From: Hellea sp.
Lineage (GTDB): Bacteria; Pseudomonadota; Alphaproteobacteria; Caulobacterales; Maricaulaceae
Direction: 5' to 3'
Length of the DNA: 64,000 bases
Assembly (NCBI GenBank): GCA_028224375.1
Contig: JAOIVW010000017.1
Coordinates: forward strand, 1-64,000
The position numbers were made by a program, and so were the translations under genes. The stretch's first letter is position 1; every line of letters starts with the position of its first letter. The notes under the pieces were generated by a model that was not told where the DNA came from, ran no database searches, and worked only from the letters and a program-made list of their open reading frames with translations. This document shows positions 30,247-40,191 of this stretch, piece by piece.

Positions 30247-30261
30247 GAACATTTGCGGAAC
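30247..30261 (-). promoter_or_regulatory. Second LexA operator (GTTC-N7-GTTC)
   Basis: On the minus strand GTTC CGCAAAT GTTC, an exact consensus in the orientation opposite to the first box, whose spacer is similar (CACAAAT). It starts 18 bases from the first box and ends 21 bases after the cckA stop codon. Confidence 0.88.
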
Positions 30262-30281
30262 GAAAAATGATAAGTCATTGA

Positions 30282-32792
30282 TTATGCTTCACTTTCGCCA
30301 ATCTCCGCTTTCACTTTTTCCGCCAATTGCGCCAATGTAAAGGGTTTTGGCAGGAAGGTCACGTCAGGTTCTTCTGAGAGCAGGTCCGAGAATTCTTCTT
30401 CGGCATAGCCTGATATAAAGACGATTCTGGCCTCGCCTAACATAGAGCGGCCCTTCTTGAGCAGGGTCGGCCCGTCCATACCCGGCATGACCACATCTGA
30501 TATCATCAGATCAAACGGCTCGTCGGCCTCTTCGAGCATTTCAAAGGCTTCTTCGCCGTCTTCGGCCTCAACAACATTATAGCCTTTCTTGCGCAAGGAT
30601 TTCGCCGCGATGAGACGCACAGACGCTTCATCCTCAACAAAGAGAATATTGCCCTGCCCCGTCAGGTCAGCCGGTTTTTTGGCAACGGCAACCGCTTTGG
30701 GGAGGTCTTCTTCGGTCACATCATTCGGATCGACAGCTGGCAAATAAATTCGGAAGGTTGTACCCACGCCCAGCTCACTATCCACTGTCAGATGCCCGCC
30801 CGATTGCTGCACAATCCCGTAAACCGTGGCCAAGCCGAGACCTGTGCCTTTGCCGATTTCTTTGGTCGTAAAGAACGGTTCGAAGATTTTAGATTTTACA
30901 TCATCCGTCATGCCTGTGCCCGTATCGGCAACTTCAATGACAACGAAATTATCTCCGGGGATGGTCTTAAGCGCCAAGGCCAAGCTGGCATCATCAATCT
31001 CGTGGCGGGCTTTCTCCCGACTGGAAATTGTAATCGTGCCGCCGCCTTGGTCTTCCATCGCGTCGCGGGCATTGACGCAGAGGTTCATCAAGACCGTATC
31101 AATCTGGCTTTTATCCGCGCGTACAGGCGGCAATCCGCGGCCATGCACGACATTGAGCTTAGCGCGCTCGCCTAATGTCTGCTTAAGCGTGACAATCATC
31201 TCAGACAGCGTGTCGGTGACATTGAGCAATTCCATACGGCGCGTTTGTTTACGTGAAAACGCCAAGAGCTTTTTAACAAGCGCCGCCGCGCGAATACCCG
31301 TTGTGTTGATATTTTGAAGCTCAGGATATGACGGGTCGCCAACAGGGTGACGCTGCAAAAGCTCATCCGTATTCAGGCGAATGGCCGTGAGAAGGTTGTT
31401 AAAGTCATGGGCGACACCCGCCGCTAATTGCCCGATGGCTTGCATCTTTTGCGATTGAACAAGCTGATCTTCAAGCGATTTACGCGCGCTTGTATCCACA
31501 AGATAGGCCCAAGCCGACGACTCAACAATCGGATCGGGCACGATGTAAACAGAGACAGGCAGCATATTCGTCCCTGCCAAGGTCGCATCAAAAGGCTTAT
31601 CCGTCTCGCACTCAAAAGCCGTAAGCGCCAAGAACCGATGCTCGGCATCATTCTTGGTGAATATCTTGGAAAAAGGCAAGCCCTCCCAGGACAGGCCTTC
31701 GCTCATACGCTCAAAAGCGGGGTTGGCACTTATTACATTCGCTTTGCTAAGGTCCGTGCCGTTAAGATGCAAAATCGCAACGGGCGCAGAGGAGAACCCC
31801 GTCTCCATATCCTTATCGGCAGATGGCACACCCGCCAGAGGCAAAGCCGTCCCCGATGTGCGGCCCCCAATACTAGAATGTCCATAAAGCGCCACGCTGG
31901 CAATCGCTTCGCCGCTATCAAGCTCAGTCCATGTTCCCACCATGATGCTGGGCGTCACAACGCCTTTGCGGGTGATGAGCCGCGTATCGGTGCGAACAAC
32001 ACGGCCCGGCGTCGCAGGACTGTCCAGCAGCGCCTCAGGGTTTTCGATAAATTCGCGCATATATTGCGGACGGGCGGTATCCTCGCCGCCCATCCAGCGG
32101 TCGAGAACAGAGTTCGTCGCAATGACGCGGCCCTCGCGGTTGACTGAAAACAGCCCAACTGGAGCCCCGATCAAAACGCTCTCTTCGCTATGGCTCTCCT
32201 CGGTCACATCAGTGATATGCCAGAGCTGCCGGTCTTCCAGATTTGTGACATGAACACGGTAGCGGTGCAAAGTTCCGTCAGTATCCAGCGTGTCGATAAC
32301 CTCCTCAGCCTCAGTGGTATCTTTGTGAATATGATGCAGGCGAAAAATAGCGGAAGACGTTTCTTTCCCGCCAGTGCTGAAGAGCTGGTCAACGGAGGGC
32401 GCAGTTTCAGTTGTACTCACAGCGCCGATTTTCTTAGCGAGCTGCGCATAGGCTTGGTTGGAATGGATCATCTTGCCATCCTGCATTATCGCCATGCTGT
32501 CAGGATTTTTAAAAAAGGCATCCGCATAAGGCCCCTCACGCGAGGATTTTCGGCGGTCTGAATCTTCAGAGCTTTGTCCACTCATTATCACGCTAATCAG
32601 CGCTAAAAGCCCGACCAAAGCCATGCCGCCCAAAAGAAGAATAGCTGGCAACCCCAAGGCTGCCGCATTTAAGGCCGCAACAATAGCGCTGGCGAGGACT
32701 AACAGTCCCAAAATCGCAGCGGCTATCCAAACCCAAACAGGCTTGGAAACTGCCGCCTCGCTCTCTTCCATATCCCGAATCACTGAAGCCAT
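30282..32792 (-). CDS. cckA: Hybrid sensor histidine kinase CckA
   Basis: An 836-residue inner-membrane kinase/phosphatase at the head of the CtrA phosphorelay. Two membrane helices (about 19-44 and 49-70) are followed by PAS-like regions and the H box [13 protein letters not shown] (His at about 462). Then come the N box [12 protein letters not shown], the G boxes VADTGTGM and [12 protein letters not shown], and a C-terminal receiver with [10 protein letters not shown] (Asp at about 765). Order and motifs match CckA. It presumably acts through ChpT on CtrA and CpdR, which lie outside this window. Confidence 0.93.
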   Translation of the reverse strand: MASVIRDMEESEAAVSKPVWVWIAAAILGLLVLASAIVAALNAAALGLPAILLLGGMALVGLLALISVIMSGQSSEDSDRRKSSREGPYADAFFKNPDSMAIMQDGKMIHSNQAYAQLAKKIGAVSTTETAPSVDQLFSTGGKETSSAIFRLHHIHKDTTEAEEVIDTLDTDGTLHRYRVHVTNLEDRQLWHITDVTEESHSEESVLIGAPVGLFSVNREGRVIATNSVLDRWMGGEDTARPQYMREFIENPEALLDSPATPGRVVRTDTRLITRKGVVTPSIMVGTWTELDSGEAIASVALYGHSSIGGRTSGTALPLAGVPSADKDMETGFSSAPVAILHLNGTDLSKANVISANPAFERMSEGLSWEGLPFSKIFTKNDAEHRFLALTAFECETDKPFDATLAGTNMLPVSVYIVPDPIVESSAWAYLVDTSARKSLEDQLVQSQKMQAIGQLAAGVAHDFNNLLTAIRLNTDELLQRHPVGDPSYPELQNINTTGIRAAALVKKLLAFSRKQTRRMELLNVTDTLSEMIVTLKQTLGERAKLNVVHGRGLPPVRADKSQIDTVLMNLCVNARDAMEDQGGGTITISSREKARHEIDDASLALALKTIPGDNFVVIEVADTGTGMTDDVKSKIFEPFFTTKEIGKGTGLGLATVYGIVQQSGGHLTVDSELGVGTTFRIYLPAVDPNDVTEEDLPKAVAVAKKPADLTGQGNILFVEDEASVRLIAAKSLRKKGYNVVEAEDGEEAFEMLEEADEPFDLMISDVVMPGMDGPTLLKKGRSMLGEARIVFISGYAEEEFSDLLSEEPDVTFLPKPFTLAQLAEKVKAEIGESEA

Positions 32793-32929
32793 ATCGTAAC
32801 CTTAGACACTTTCTTGTCTTCTCCCCCATCATTCTGGCAAATATTGTGTCGATAAGTCTAAATTATGGCCTTGGCCTTTCACAAGGCTTCGTTAGGATAA
32901 AACCAACTTTTAATGCGGGACATTCCTTG

Positions 32930-34753
32930 ATGCGTTTTACTAAGCTCTTACTCACGTCAACGCTCGGCGCAGGCTTGCTGCTCGGCGCTTGCAACGCTGG
33001 AGATAAGAAGCCGGCCAAAGAGGAAATCGTCGCGACCCAAAGCCAAGCTCTCAATGATTGGTTTGAGGCCCGCTATGAGGACGAGCTCGCCCGCTCCCCC
33101 ATGACACAAACCTATCTTGGGATAAAAGATAATCAGGATAAGCTCGATGATGTGTCGCAGCTGGCCAGTGATGAAAGCGCGGCCCTTTCCAAGGCCTGGC
33201 TGGAGGATATGAAGCGCAATTTTGATATTGACCGCTTGGACAAACAAACCGCGCTATCTTACCGCCTCTTTGAATTTGCCACCGAAGACGCGCTTGAAAG
33301 CCATGAATATGCCAGCAATGACTATGTCTTTCAGCATATGAGCGGGCCGCATACGGCGCTGCCCTCTTTCATGATAAACTTTCACAGCGTGGACAGTGTC
33401 GAGGACGCGCAAGGCTATATTGCGCGGCTAAGAGACTCGCAAAGATATCTCGGCCAATATGCAGATAAGGCACAAGCCCAATTTGAGAACGGTGTTATCC
33501 TGCCAAAATTTGTTTACGCCAAAATTTCGGAAAGCTCGCGCAATGTCATTACAGGCGCGCCGTTTAGCGAGGGCGAGGACAGCCCCGTCTTTGCCGATAT
33601 AAAAAGCAAAATCGACGCATTGCCCATTACCCAAGATCAAAAAGACAGCCTAATAGATGACGCCCAAAATGCCCTTCTATCCTCATGGCAGCCCGCCTAT
33701 CTAAAGCTGATCAATATCTTTTCAGAACATGAAGCCGGAGCCAATGAGGATGACGGCGCTTGGAAGCTTCCTAATCCTGATGATTATTACGCCGCGCGGC
33801 TGCGTCATTACACGACCACCGATATGAGCGCGGATGAGGTCCACGAGATTGGCCTAAAAGAAGTCGCGCGTATTCAAGACGAGATGCGCGAGATTATGAA
33901 ACAGGTCGAATTTGACGGGAGCTTAAAAGAGTTCTTTGATTTCCTACGCTCTGACCCGCAATTTGTGTTCCCCAATACGAATGAAGGCCGCGCGAGTTAT
34001 ATTGCGCAGGCCACTGAAATCATTGAAGATATGAAGGGGCGGCTTGATAGTCTTTTCATTACCAAGCCCAAAGCGGATATCGTTGTCAAACGCGTGGAGC
34101 CTTTCCGCGAGGCGTCAGCTTTTGGCGCATTTTACAATCAACCTGCCGTAGATGGGTCTCGCCCCGGCACTTATTATATCAATCTAAAAGATGTCGCCGA
34201 GCAGCCTAAATACCTCATGCAGGCCCTCGCCTATCATGAAGGCATTCCCGGTCATCACATGCAAATCGCGATCGCTATGGAGCTGGAAGGCTTACCCAAA
34301 TTCAGAACCATGGGCGGGCATACCAGCTATATAGAAGGCTGGGCGCTTTACGCTGAATCCGTGCCCAAAGAGCTAGGTCTCTACACAGACCCTTATAAGG
34401 ATTTTGGCCGCCTCTCTATGGAAATCTTCCGCGCCGCGCGGCTTGTTGTCGATACAGGCATTCACACGAAAAAATGGAACCGCGAAAAAGCCGTTCAATA
34501 TTACCTTGATAATATCCCGAACCCCGAAGGCGATGTTCGCGCCGAAATTGACCGTTACATCGTCTGGCCCGGCCAAGCGACAGCTTACAAAATCGGGATG
34601 CTGAAAATCCAAGATATTCGCAAAGACGCTGAAACACGGCTAGGCGATAAGTTCGATATAAGGGAATTTCACGATGTAGTTCTCGCAAATGGTTCAGTGC
34701 CTTTAAAAGTTCTCGAAGAACTGGTAGATGACTGGGTAAAATCAAAAGGATAA
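32930..34753 (+). CDS. DUF885 family lipoprotein (metallopeptidase-like), copy 1
   Basis: A 607-residue exported protein. The ATG at 32930 gives a lipoprotein signal peptide (MRFTKLLLTSTLGAGLLLGAC, with the lipobox Cys). The DUF885 core has the zinc-binding motif YHEGIPGHHMQI and a following YIEGWALYAES Glu helix, typical of HExxxH-type gluzincin relatives. Probably a periplasmic or outer-membrane-anchored peptidase; the substrate is unknown. The next gene starts 1 base after its stop and encodes a paralogue. Confidence 0.85.
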   Translation: MRFTKLLLTSTLGAGLLLGACNAGDKKPAKEEIVATQSQALNDWFEARYEDELARSPMTQTYLGIKDNQDKLDDVSQLASDESAALSKAWLEDMKRNFDIDRLDKQTALSYRLFEFATEDALESHEYASNDYVFQHMSGPHTALPSFMINFHSVDSVEDAQGYIARLRDSQRYLGQYADKAQAQFENGVILPKFVYAKISESSRNVITGAPFSEGEDSPVFADIKSKIDALPITQDQKDSLIDDAQNALLSSWQPAYLKLINIFSEHEAGANEDDGAWKLPNPDDYYAARLRHYTTTDMSADEVHEIGLKEVARIQDEMREIMKQVEFDGSLKEFFDFLRSDPQFVFPNTNEGRASYIAQATEIIEDMKGRLDSLFITKPKADIVVKRVEPFREASAFGAFYNQPAVDGSRPGTYYINLKDVAEQPKYLMQALAYHEGIPGHHMQIAIAMELEGLPKFRTMGGHTSYIEGWALYAESVPKELGLYTDPYKDFGRLSMEIFRAARLVVDTGIHTKKWNREKAVQYYLDNIPNPEGDVRAEIDRYIVWPGQATAYKIGMLKIQDIRKDAETRLGDKFDIREFHDVVLANGSVPLKVLEELVDDWVKSKG

Positions 34754-34754
34754 T

Positions 34755-36659
34755 ATGATGCGCAAATTTCTTCTTACCGGGGTCGCCGCCCTAGCCCTCA
34801 TCGCCTGCCAAGGCGCAGATAAAGCCGCTGATAAGGTCGCTGACCCAGCCTCTGAGACCGCCGAGTCCACGGCGACCAGTCCCGTCGCTAAAGAGTCCCC
34901 CTCCATTGTTGAGGCCGCTGAGCAGATGCAAAAAGGCGATCCTACCGTAAAACTCAATGCGTGGTTCGAGGATAAATTCATGGAAAACGCTCGCCGCCGC
35001 CCTCAAAGCTTGGCAGCCCTAGGCATTAAAGAGCGTAAGGGCGAATGGAATGACCCTAGCCGCGAATTTGCACTGGAAGAGCTAGACCGCGTTGCGCAGG
35101 ACATGAAAGAGCTGGAAGCTAATTTTGACCCTGAAGATTTAGACGAAACTGGACAGCTCTCTTACCGTCTCTTTGTTGAGAACAGTGAGAACACTTTGGA
35201 TGGCGCCAAATGGTGGTATCATAGCTATCCCTTTACGCAGATGCGCGGCGCACATGCTGGCATACCGACCTTTCTAATCAATCAGCACCCTATTGATGAT
35301 GTGCAGGACGCTGAGGATTACGTCAAACGTCTTGAGGGTGTCGATGAATATCTAGGCGAATTTGTCAAAAACTCGCGCGCCAGTGCCGAAAAAGGCATAA
35401 TGCCACCAAAATTTGTCTATGACCACGTGATTAAAACAGCTGAAAACATCATGAGCGGCGCGCCTTTTGAGGATAGCGACACGCTTAATCTGATGCTCAA
35501 TGATTTTAAAAATAAAGTCGAAGAGCTAGACCTAGCCGATGATGAAAAAGAAGCTCTTTTTGAGTCCGCCATCACCGCCCTTTTGACCTCGGTCAAGCCT
35601 GCCTATTCCGCTTTAATCGTCGAGATGGAACGTCAAAAAGAGATGACGACAACAGAGGACGGCGCTTGGAAATTACCTGACGGGGCGGATTATTATGCCT
35701 ATCGCTTAAACCGCATGACAACGACGGATATGAGCGCAGAGGAGATACATCAACTCGGCCTCAAAGAAGTCGCCCGCATTCACGGCGAAATGCGCGAGAT
35801 CATGAAAGAGGTCGAATTTGACGGGACATTGCGTGAGTTCTTTAAATTCCTGCAAGACGACCCGCAATTTACCTATGAGGACTCAGACGCTGGACGTGAG
35901 GCTTATTTGGATGAAGCCACGCGTATCATTGATGTTATGACAGGCCGCTTAGATGAAGTCTTTCTGCGTCAACCCAAAGCTAAACTCGAAGTCCGCCGCG
36001 TCGAGGACTTCCGCGAAAAATCAGCCGGTAAAGCCTTCTACTCGCGCGGCACCCCTGATGGCTCTCGCCCGGGTTATTACTATGCCAATTTATACAAGAT
36101 TGGCGACATGCCGAAATATCAAATGGAAGCCCTTGCTTACCACGAAGGTAATCCCGGCCACCACATGCAAATCTCCATTGCGCAAGAATTGGAAGGCATT
36201 CCTAAGTTTCGCAAACATGGCCGCTTCACCGCCTATTCTGAAGGCTGGGGTCTTTATTCAGAATATTTCCCTAAAGAGATGGGTTTTTATGAAGACCCCT
36301 ATTCCGATTTTGGACGACTAGCGATGGAGCTCTGGCGCGCCGCTCGCCTCGTGGTCGATACGGGGCTGCATGATAAGAAATGGACACGCGAAGAAGCGAT
36401 TGATTATCTGATAACCAATACGCCTAACCCTGAGAATGACTGTATCAAAGCGATTGAGCGCTACATCGTCATGCCAGGCCAAGCGACCGCCTATAAAATC
36501 GGCATGAATAAAATTCTCGATTTGCGCGAAGACGCCAAAGAGAAACTCGGTGATGAATTTGACATCCGTGAATATCATGACGTCGTCATCGCCGCAGGCC
36601 CCGTCCCGCTTAATATCCTCGAGGAACGTGTGGATGCTTGGGTTGAGAGTAAGGGCTAA
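34755..36659 (+). CDS. DUF885 family lipoprotein (metallopeptidase-like), copy 2
   Basis: A 634-residue paralogue of the preceding protein: lipobox LIACQG, then an Ala/Asp/Ser/Thr-rich linker of about 40 residues. The conserved core repeats TTEDGAWKLP, MREIMKEVEFDGTLREFF, YHEGNPGHHMQISIA and YSEGWGLYSEYFPKEMG. The operon ends at a strong terminator. Both copies keep the metal motif, so both may be active on different peptides. Confidence 0.85.
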   Translation: MMRKFLLTGVAALALIACQGADKAADKVADPASETAESTATSPVAKESPSIVEAAEQMQKGDPTVKLNAWFEDKFMENARRRPQSLAALGIKERKGEWNDPSREFALEELDRVAQDMKELEANFDPEDLDETGQLSYRLFVENSENTLDGAKWWYHSYPFTQMRGAHAGIPTFLINQHPIDDVQDAEDYVKRLEGVDEYLGEFVKNSRASAEKGIMPPKFVYDHVIKTAENIMSGAPFEDSDTLNLMLNDFKNKVEELDLADDEKEALFESAITALLTSVKPAYSALIVEMERQKEMTTTEDGAWKLPDGADYYAYRLNRMTTTDMSAEEIHQLGLKEVARIHGEMREIMKEVEFDGTLREFFKFLQDDPQFTYEDSDAGREAYLDEATRIIDVMTGRLDEVFLRQPKAKLEVRRVEDFREKSAGKAFYSRGTPDGSRPGYYYANLYKIGDMPKYQMEALAYHEGNPGHHMQISIAQELEGIPKFRKHGRFTAYSEGWGLYSEYFPKEMGFYEDPYSDFGRLAMELWRAARLVVDTGLHDKKWTREEAIDYLITNTPNPENDCIKAIERYIVMPGQATAYKIGMNKILDLREDAKEKLGDEFDIREYHDVVIAAGPVPLNILEERVDAWVESKG

Positions 36660-36665
36660 GCCATA

Positions 36666-36694
36666 AAAAAGCCCCGTCTAAAGCGGGGCTTTTT
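36666..36694 (+). terminator. Rho-independent terminator after the DUF885 pair
   Basis: AAAAAGCCCCG/CGGGGCTTTTT stem-loop with a 7-base loop and T tract, 7 bases after the stop codon. Confidence 0.93.
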
Positions 36695-36770
36695 CTTTAA
36701 TCTGTTTTGTTCGATATTGATCGGAGAACGCAGCCGCTTAGGCGGTCACCGCTCTGCCACCGATAAAGTC

Positions 36771-37208
36771 TTACCCCGCGCGTACTCTCTCGCCTTTTTC
36801 GTGCATTTCTTGCGCTTCTAGGCTGAGCTTGGCGGTTGGGCGAACGTCGAGTCGCTTGATGCGGATGGGGTCGCCTGTTTCTTGGCAATAACCATAAGTG
36901 CCGTCTTCAAGACGTCTTAGTGCTTTTTCGATTTGGTTGAGCAGCTTACGCAGGCGGTCGCGTGTGCGGAGTTCCAATTGCCGGTCAGCATTAGCCGCCG
37001 CTGTATCCGCCGGATCAGGATAAGAGACATTTTCTTGCTGCAAAAAAGCGACCGTTTCTTTGGTCTGCTCTATAACGTCATCTTTCCACGCCTGAAGCTT
37101 TCGCCGAAAATACTCCTGCTGCTTAGCATTCATAAATTTTTCGTCTTCGGAAGGCACATAGCCTTTAGGTAATTTGACAGGTTTCTTCGTCTTCTTTGCT
37201 GCAGCCAT
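36771..37208 (-). CDS. dksA: RNA polymerase-binding protein DksA
   Basis: A 145-residue DksA/TraR protein. The coiled-coil tip carries the acidic DPADTAAANAD that reaches the RNA polymerase secondary channel. The C-terminal zinc-finger region reads YGYCQETGDPIRIKRLDVRP and so keeps only one of the four classical cysteines, as in many alphaproteobacteria. GGAGG 6 bases before the ATG at 37208 decides the start; an upstream start would add MQWEAR. It mediates stringent-response control with ppGpp. Confidence 0.95.
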   Translation of the reverse strand: MAAAKKTKKPVKLPKGYVPSEDEKFMNAKQQEYFRRKLQAWKDDVIEQTKETVAFLQQENVSYPDPADTAAANADRQLELRTRDRLRKLLNQIEKALRRLEDGTYGYCQETGDPIRIKRLDVRPTAKLSLEAQEMHEKGERVRAG

Positions 37209-37401
37209 GCGAGCCTCCCATTGCAAAAATTACATCCCAACATGTTATTTCGCGACTCATTAAACGGCCTGCGATTGAGCGCGTCATATCGCGGCTGTAT
37301 TTCAAGGGCAACACGATTCACCACAAAAAATTGTGAACAGAAAAGGACTCTTGCAACTGCCCCTTGCCCGTATAAAAAGCTATCCAAATAAGGATATGAT
37401 T

Positions 37402-38244
37402 ATGAAGTTTGAAGGCACCAAGAATTACGTCGCCACGCAGGATCTAAAAATGGCGGTCAATGCTGCCATTACGCTGGAGCGGCCGCTCTTGATTAAAGGT
37501 GAGCCCGGCACAGGCAAAACCGTTCTGGCGCATGAAATCGCTAAGGGATTGAAGACGCCCCTGCTCGAATGGAATATCAAATCTACCACTAAAGCCCAAC
37601 AAGGCCTTTATGAATATGACGCCGTGGCCCGCCTGCGCGATTCGCAACTTGGCGAGGACCGCGTTCACGATATTTCCAACTACATCAAAAAAGGAAAATT
37701 ATGGGAGGCCTTTGAGTCCAAAGAGCGTCCTATTCTGCTGATTGACGAAATCGATAAAGCAGATATCGAATTTCCGAATGATCTGCTGCACGAGCTCGAT
37801 AAAATGTCGTTCCATGTTTATGAGACTGGCGAGACGATTACCGCCAAACAGCGTCCCATTATCATCATTACCTCCAATAATGAAAAAGATCTGCCAGATG
37901 CATTTCTGCGCCGCTGTTTCTTTCACTATATTCAATTTCCCGATGATGAGACGATGGCTAAAATTGTGGAAGTCCACTTCCCGAACATTAAGCCGCGCCT
38001 GCTAAATGCCGCCATGAAACGTTTCTTTGAAGTACGCGCCATACCGGGCTTGAAGAAAAAGCCCAGCACATCAGAATTGCTCGATTGGCTCAAGCTGCTC
38101 CTCGTCGAAGATATCGATCCTGAGACGCTAAAAGAATCCGACCCGAAAAAACTCATACCCCCGCTTCACGGCGCGCTGCTTAAAAATGAGCAAGACGTGC
38201 ATTTATTTGAACGCTTGGCGTTCTTGAACAGGCGCGGCGGATAA
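37402..38244 (+). CDS. MoxR/CoxD-like AAA ATPase
   Basis: A 280-residue AAA+ protein: Walker A GEPGTGKT at about residues 36-43, Walker B LLIDEID, sensor 1 IITSNN, and arginine-rich PDAFLRRCFFHYI. AAGGA 7 bases upstream favours the ATG at 37402. MoxR ATPases usually act as chaperones with a von Willebrand factor A partner encoded next to them (the coxDE type). Here the next gene is a small unrelated membrane protein and no such partner is in view. Confidence 0.88.
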   Translation: MKFEGTKNYVATQDLKMAVNAAITLERPLLIKGEPGTGKTVLAHEIAKGLKTPLLEWNIKSTTKAQQGLYEYDAVARLRDSQLGEDRVHDISNYIKKGKLWEAFESKERPILLIDEIDKADIEFPNDLLHELDKMSFHVYETGETITAKQRPIIIITSNNEKDLPDAFLRRCFFHYIQFPDDETMAKIVEVHFPNIKPRLLNAAMKRFFEVRAIPGLKKKPSTSELLDWLKLLLVEDIDPETLKESDPKKLIPPLHGALLKNEQDVHLFERLAFLNRRGG

Positions 38245-38268
38245 AGCCAAACGCTTTAAGGACAAAAC

Positions 38269-38652
38269 ATGACCCGACTATTTATTGCTATAAACGCCGT
38301 TCTCTTTCTGGGATTTGGCATTCTTATTGTCACCCACGCAGCTATCGTCTTCCAGAATATGGGCTTTGGGGATTTAGGCTCAAACGCGCTTTACGAAGTC
38401 CGAAGTAATTATGGCGGCGTCAGTTTGGGCATAGGCCTGTTCTGTGCCTATGCCGTCTTCAAATCAAAGCTCCAACGGCCCGCCCTCTTCGTGCTGATGA
38501 TATATATGGGAGGCTACGCGCTAGGCCGCATATTAGCCCTACCTTTTGAAGGCGTCCCCTCAGCCACGATGATGGCTTACGGTCTATTAGAAGCCGTAGT
38601 CGCGGTTCTCGCGTTTGCTTTGCTGAGGAGCGGAAAGTCTTCATCTCAGTAG
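38269..38652 (+). CDS. DUF4345-like membrane protein, 127 aa
   Basis: Four predicted membrane helices with LYEVRSNYGGVSLGIGLF and YALGRILALPFEGVPS, features of the DUF4345 family. It starts 24 bases after the AAA ATPase gene, so possibly co-transcribed. Function unknown. Confidence 0.75.
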   Translation: MTRLFIAINAVLFLGFGILIVTHAAIVFQNMGFGDLGSNALYEVRSNYGGVSLGIGLFCAYAVFKSKLQRPALFVLMIYMGGYALGRILALPFEGVPSATMMAYGLLEAVVAVLAFALLRSGKSSSQ

Positions 38653-38671
38653 ATTAGGACAGGGCGTTCAC

Positions 38672-39952
38672 CTATCCCGCAAAGTCCCAAATGACGGGCA
38701 CGTCTTTGAGCTCATCTTCGTAATAGGCCTGAAAGCCGGGCATTTTGACCTGATTGAGGAAACTGGAATAAGCCATATAGCTGACCAAGAACCGTAAATC
38801 TTTGGCCCAAGGCGGCATGAATTTCGGCGGGGTCAGGCGGCCAGCACAGGCCAGCTGTGCCAAGGCGGGCACGTCTTCAAGATCCATTTTTCCGGCAAAA
38901 AGAACCCGGATTAAATCAGCGCGGCCAATCTTGACCACAGAACGCATAAAATTATGCACCCGCAAAAGCCCGTTCAGATAGACCATGTCTTTAGTAAAGG
39001 GCGCGCCGCCTTCAATAAGACCGCCGCGGAACACCCGCCTTGTATTATCATAGGCTTGGTCGGTGTCCGTGCGCTCGGCATAGAAATCATAGACCTCTTT
39101 AAAGTCTGCACCCTCAATTGCCATTTGAATCGCGATGACGCGGTCGGATAGTCGCCGAAAACGATTAGGGTCCATCGCGCCGCTGATAATCTCAGCAAAG
39201 ACCGCTATGCCCTCTTGAATTTCGGTCGTGCCGGCATGGGCGCGGCCCAAGACTTTAAAGTGTTTCTGAGCATTACCGTTTAGCCCCGTGGCCGCATGGA
39301 TCAAAGCCTCATGCTGCAAAAGCTGCTCAATATCACGTTCTGTGAAACTGGCGGATTCGCGAATGCGGATACGTTTGGAACTTGCCGCCGCCTTGGCCGA
39401 AAGCTCCTTTGTGATAACGACTTTCGGCGCAGAGCTATCAAAATGCCGCGCCAATCTTTCGCGCAATTCATCTGCAAATTCTTGGCTCGTGAGCTGATGC
39501 TCGGCCCCTTCCATGACGAGTTTAGAAAAGTCCAAATCCGCCAGGGACGCATCCATGTGCCGGGCGAGGTCCAGCACGCGCGTTTTTCCGTCCAGCATAA
39601 GCTGCGTCGGCTGACCATAAAGCGTGACCGAATGCTCGAAGAACTCTTTCGTGCCGCGTGTTTCTATGAGGTTGACCGTCGCTTCGAGCGTATTGGCGAG
39701 CCGCCCCAGCCACTCAAACACAACATGATCACCCTCAATCTGCGCCCTCGCCTCTTTAATATAATCGCGAGTCTTAGACGTATCGACCTTAGCGTAACGC
39801 GGATTAGGTAGCTTACCCTTCTCCAAGAAGCGAGACCGACAGCCCGGACTCCACTCAACAGAGGATAAAACCCGCATGGATTTAGACGCCGCATTAAGCG
39901 CCTGCCCCGCTTTTTTAGCCTTTGCGAAATGGGTATCAGAGAGTTGTTCCAT
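38672..39952 (-). CDS. QEGLA-motif protein (DUF1704 / MATCAP-like metallopeptidase family)
   Basis: A 426-residue protein of the family annotated as flavohemoglobin expression-modulating QEGLA motif protein. The motif here reads TTEIQEGIAVFAE, and an upstream HEALIH supplies the HExxxH-type ligands. The eukaryotic relative MATCAP is a tubulin tyrosine carboxypeptidase, which supports a peptidase-like fold. The substrate in bacteria is unknown. Convergent with the gene before it. Confidence 0.82.
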   Translation of the reverse strand: MEQLSDTHFAKAKKAGQALNAASKSMRVLSSVEWSPGCRSRFLEKGKLPNPRYAKVDTSKTRDYIKEARAQIEGDHVVFEWLGRLANTLEATVNLIETRGTKEFFEHSVTLYGQPTQLMLDGKTRVLDLARHMDASLADLDFSKLVMEGAEHQLTSQEFADELRERLARHFDSSAPKVVITKELSAKAAASSKRIRIRESASFTERDIEQLLQHEALIHAATGLNGNAQKHFKVLGRAHAGTTEIQEGIAVFAEIISGAMDPNRFRRLSDRVIAIQMAIEGADFKEVYDFYAERTDTDQAYDNTRRVFRGGLIEGGAPFTKDMVYLNGLLRVHNFMRSVVKIGRADLIRVLFAGKMDLEDVPALAQLACAGRLTPPKFMPPWAKDLRFLVSYMAYSSFLNQVKMPGFQAYYEDELKDVPVIWDFAG

Positions 39953-40000
39953 AGCCCTAATCGTCGCAAACGGCGCAAGCTTTGTCTATAGTTATCAGAC

Positions 40001-40174
40001 TCCTCCCCCGTCCTGCGTTTTCTTAAAACGCTAGGGGGGAGGTGCCCCTGCGTTTTGTGAAAACGCAGGGGCGGAGGGGGGAGCACAGCAGTACCACCCC
40101 AGAATTTAAAATATCGCTTGCCGCTCCCCCCATCCCCCGCTTTGCGGGTACTTCCCCCGCGAGCGGGGGAAGAA
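40001..40174. repeat. Cluster of GC-rich palindromes
   Basis: Several hairpins follow each other: CCCCTGCGTTTT with AAAACGCAGGGG (40046-40071), CCCGCTTTGCGGG (about 40136-40147), and CTTCCCCCGC with GCGGGGGAAG. CTCCCCC and GGGGGAG blocks join them into a larger fold. There is no open frame. Similar C-rich palindromes occur at 55013 and 55958. Confidence 0.75.
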
Positions 40175-40191
40175 AGACTTATACGAAAGGC

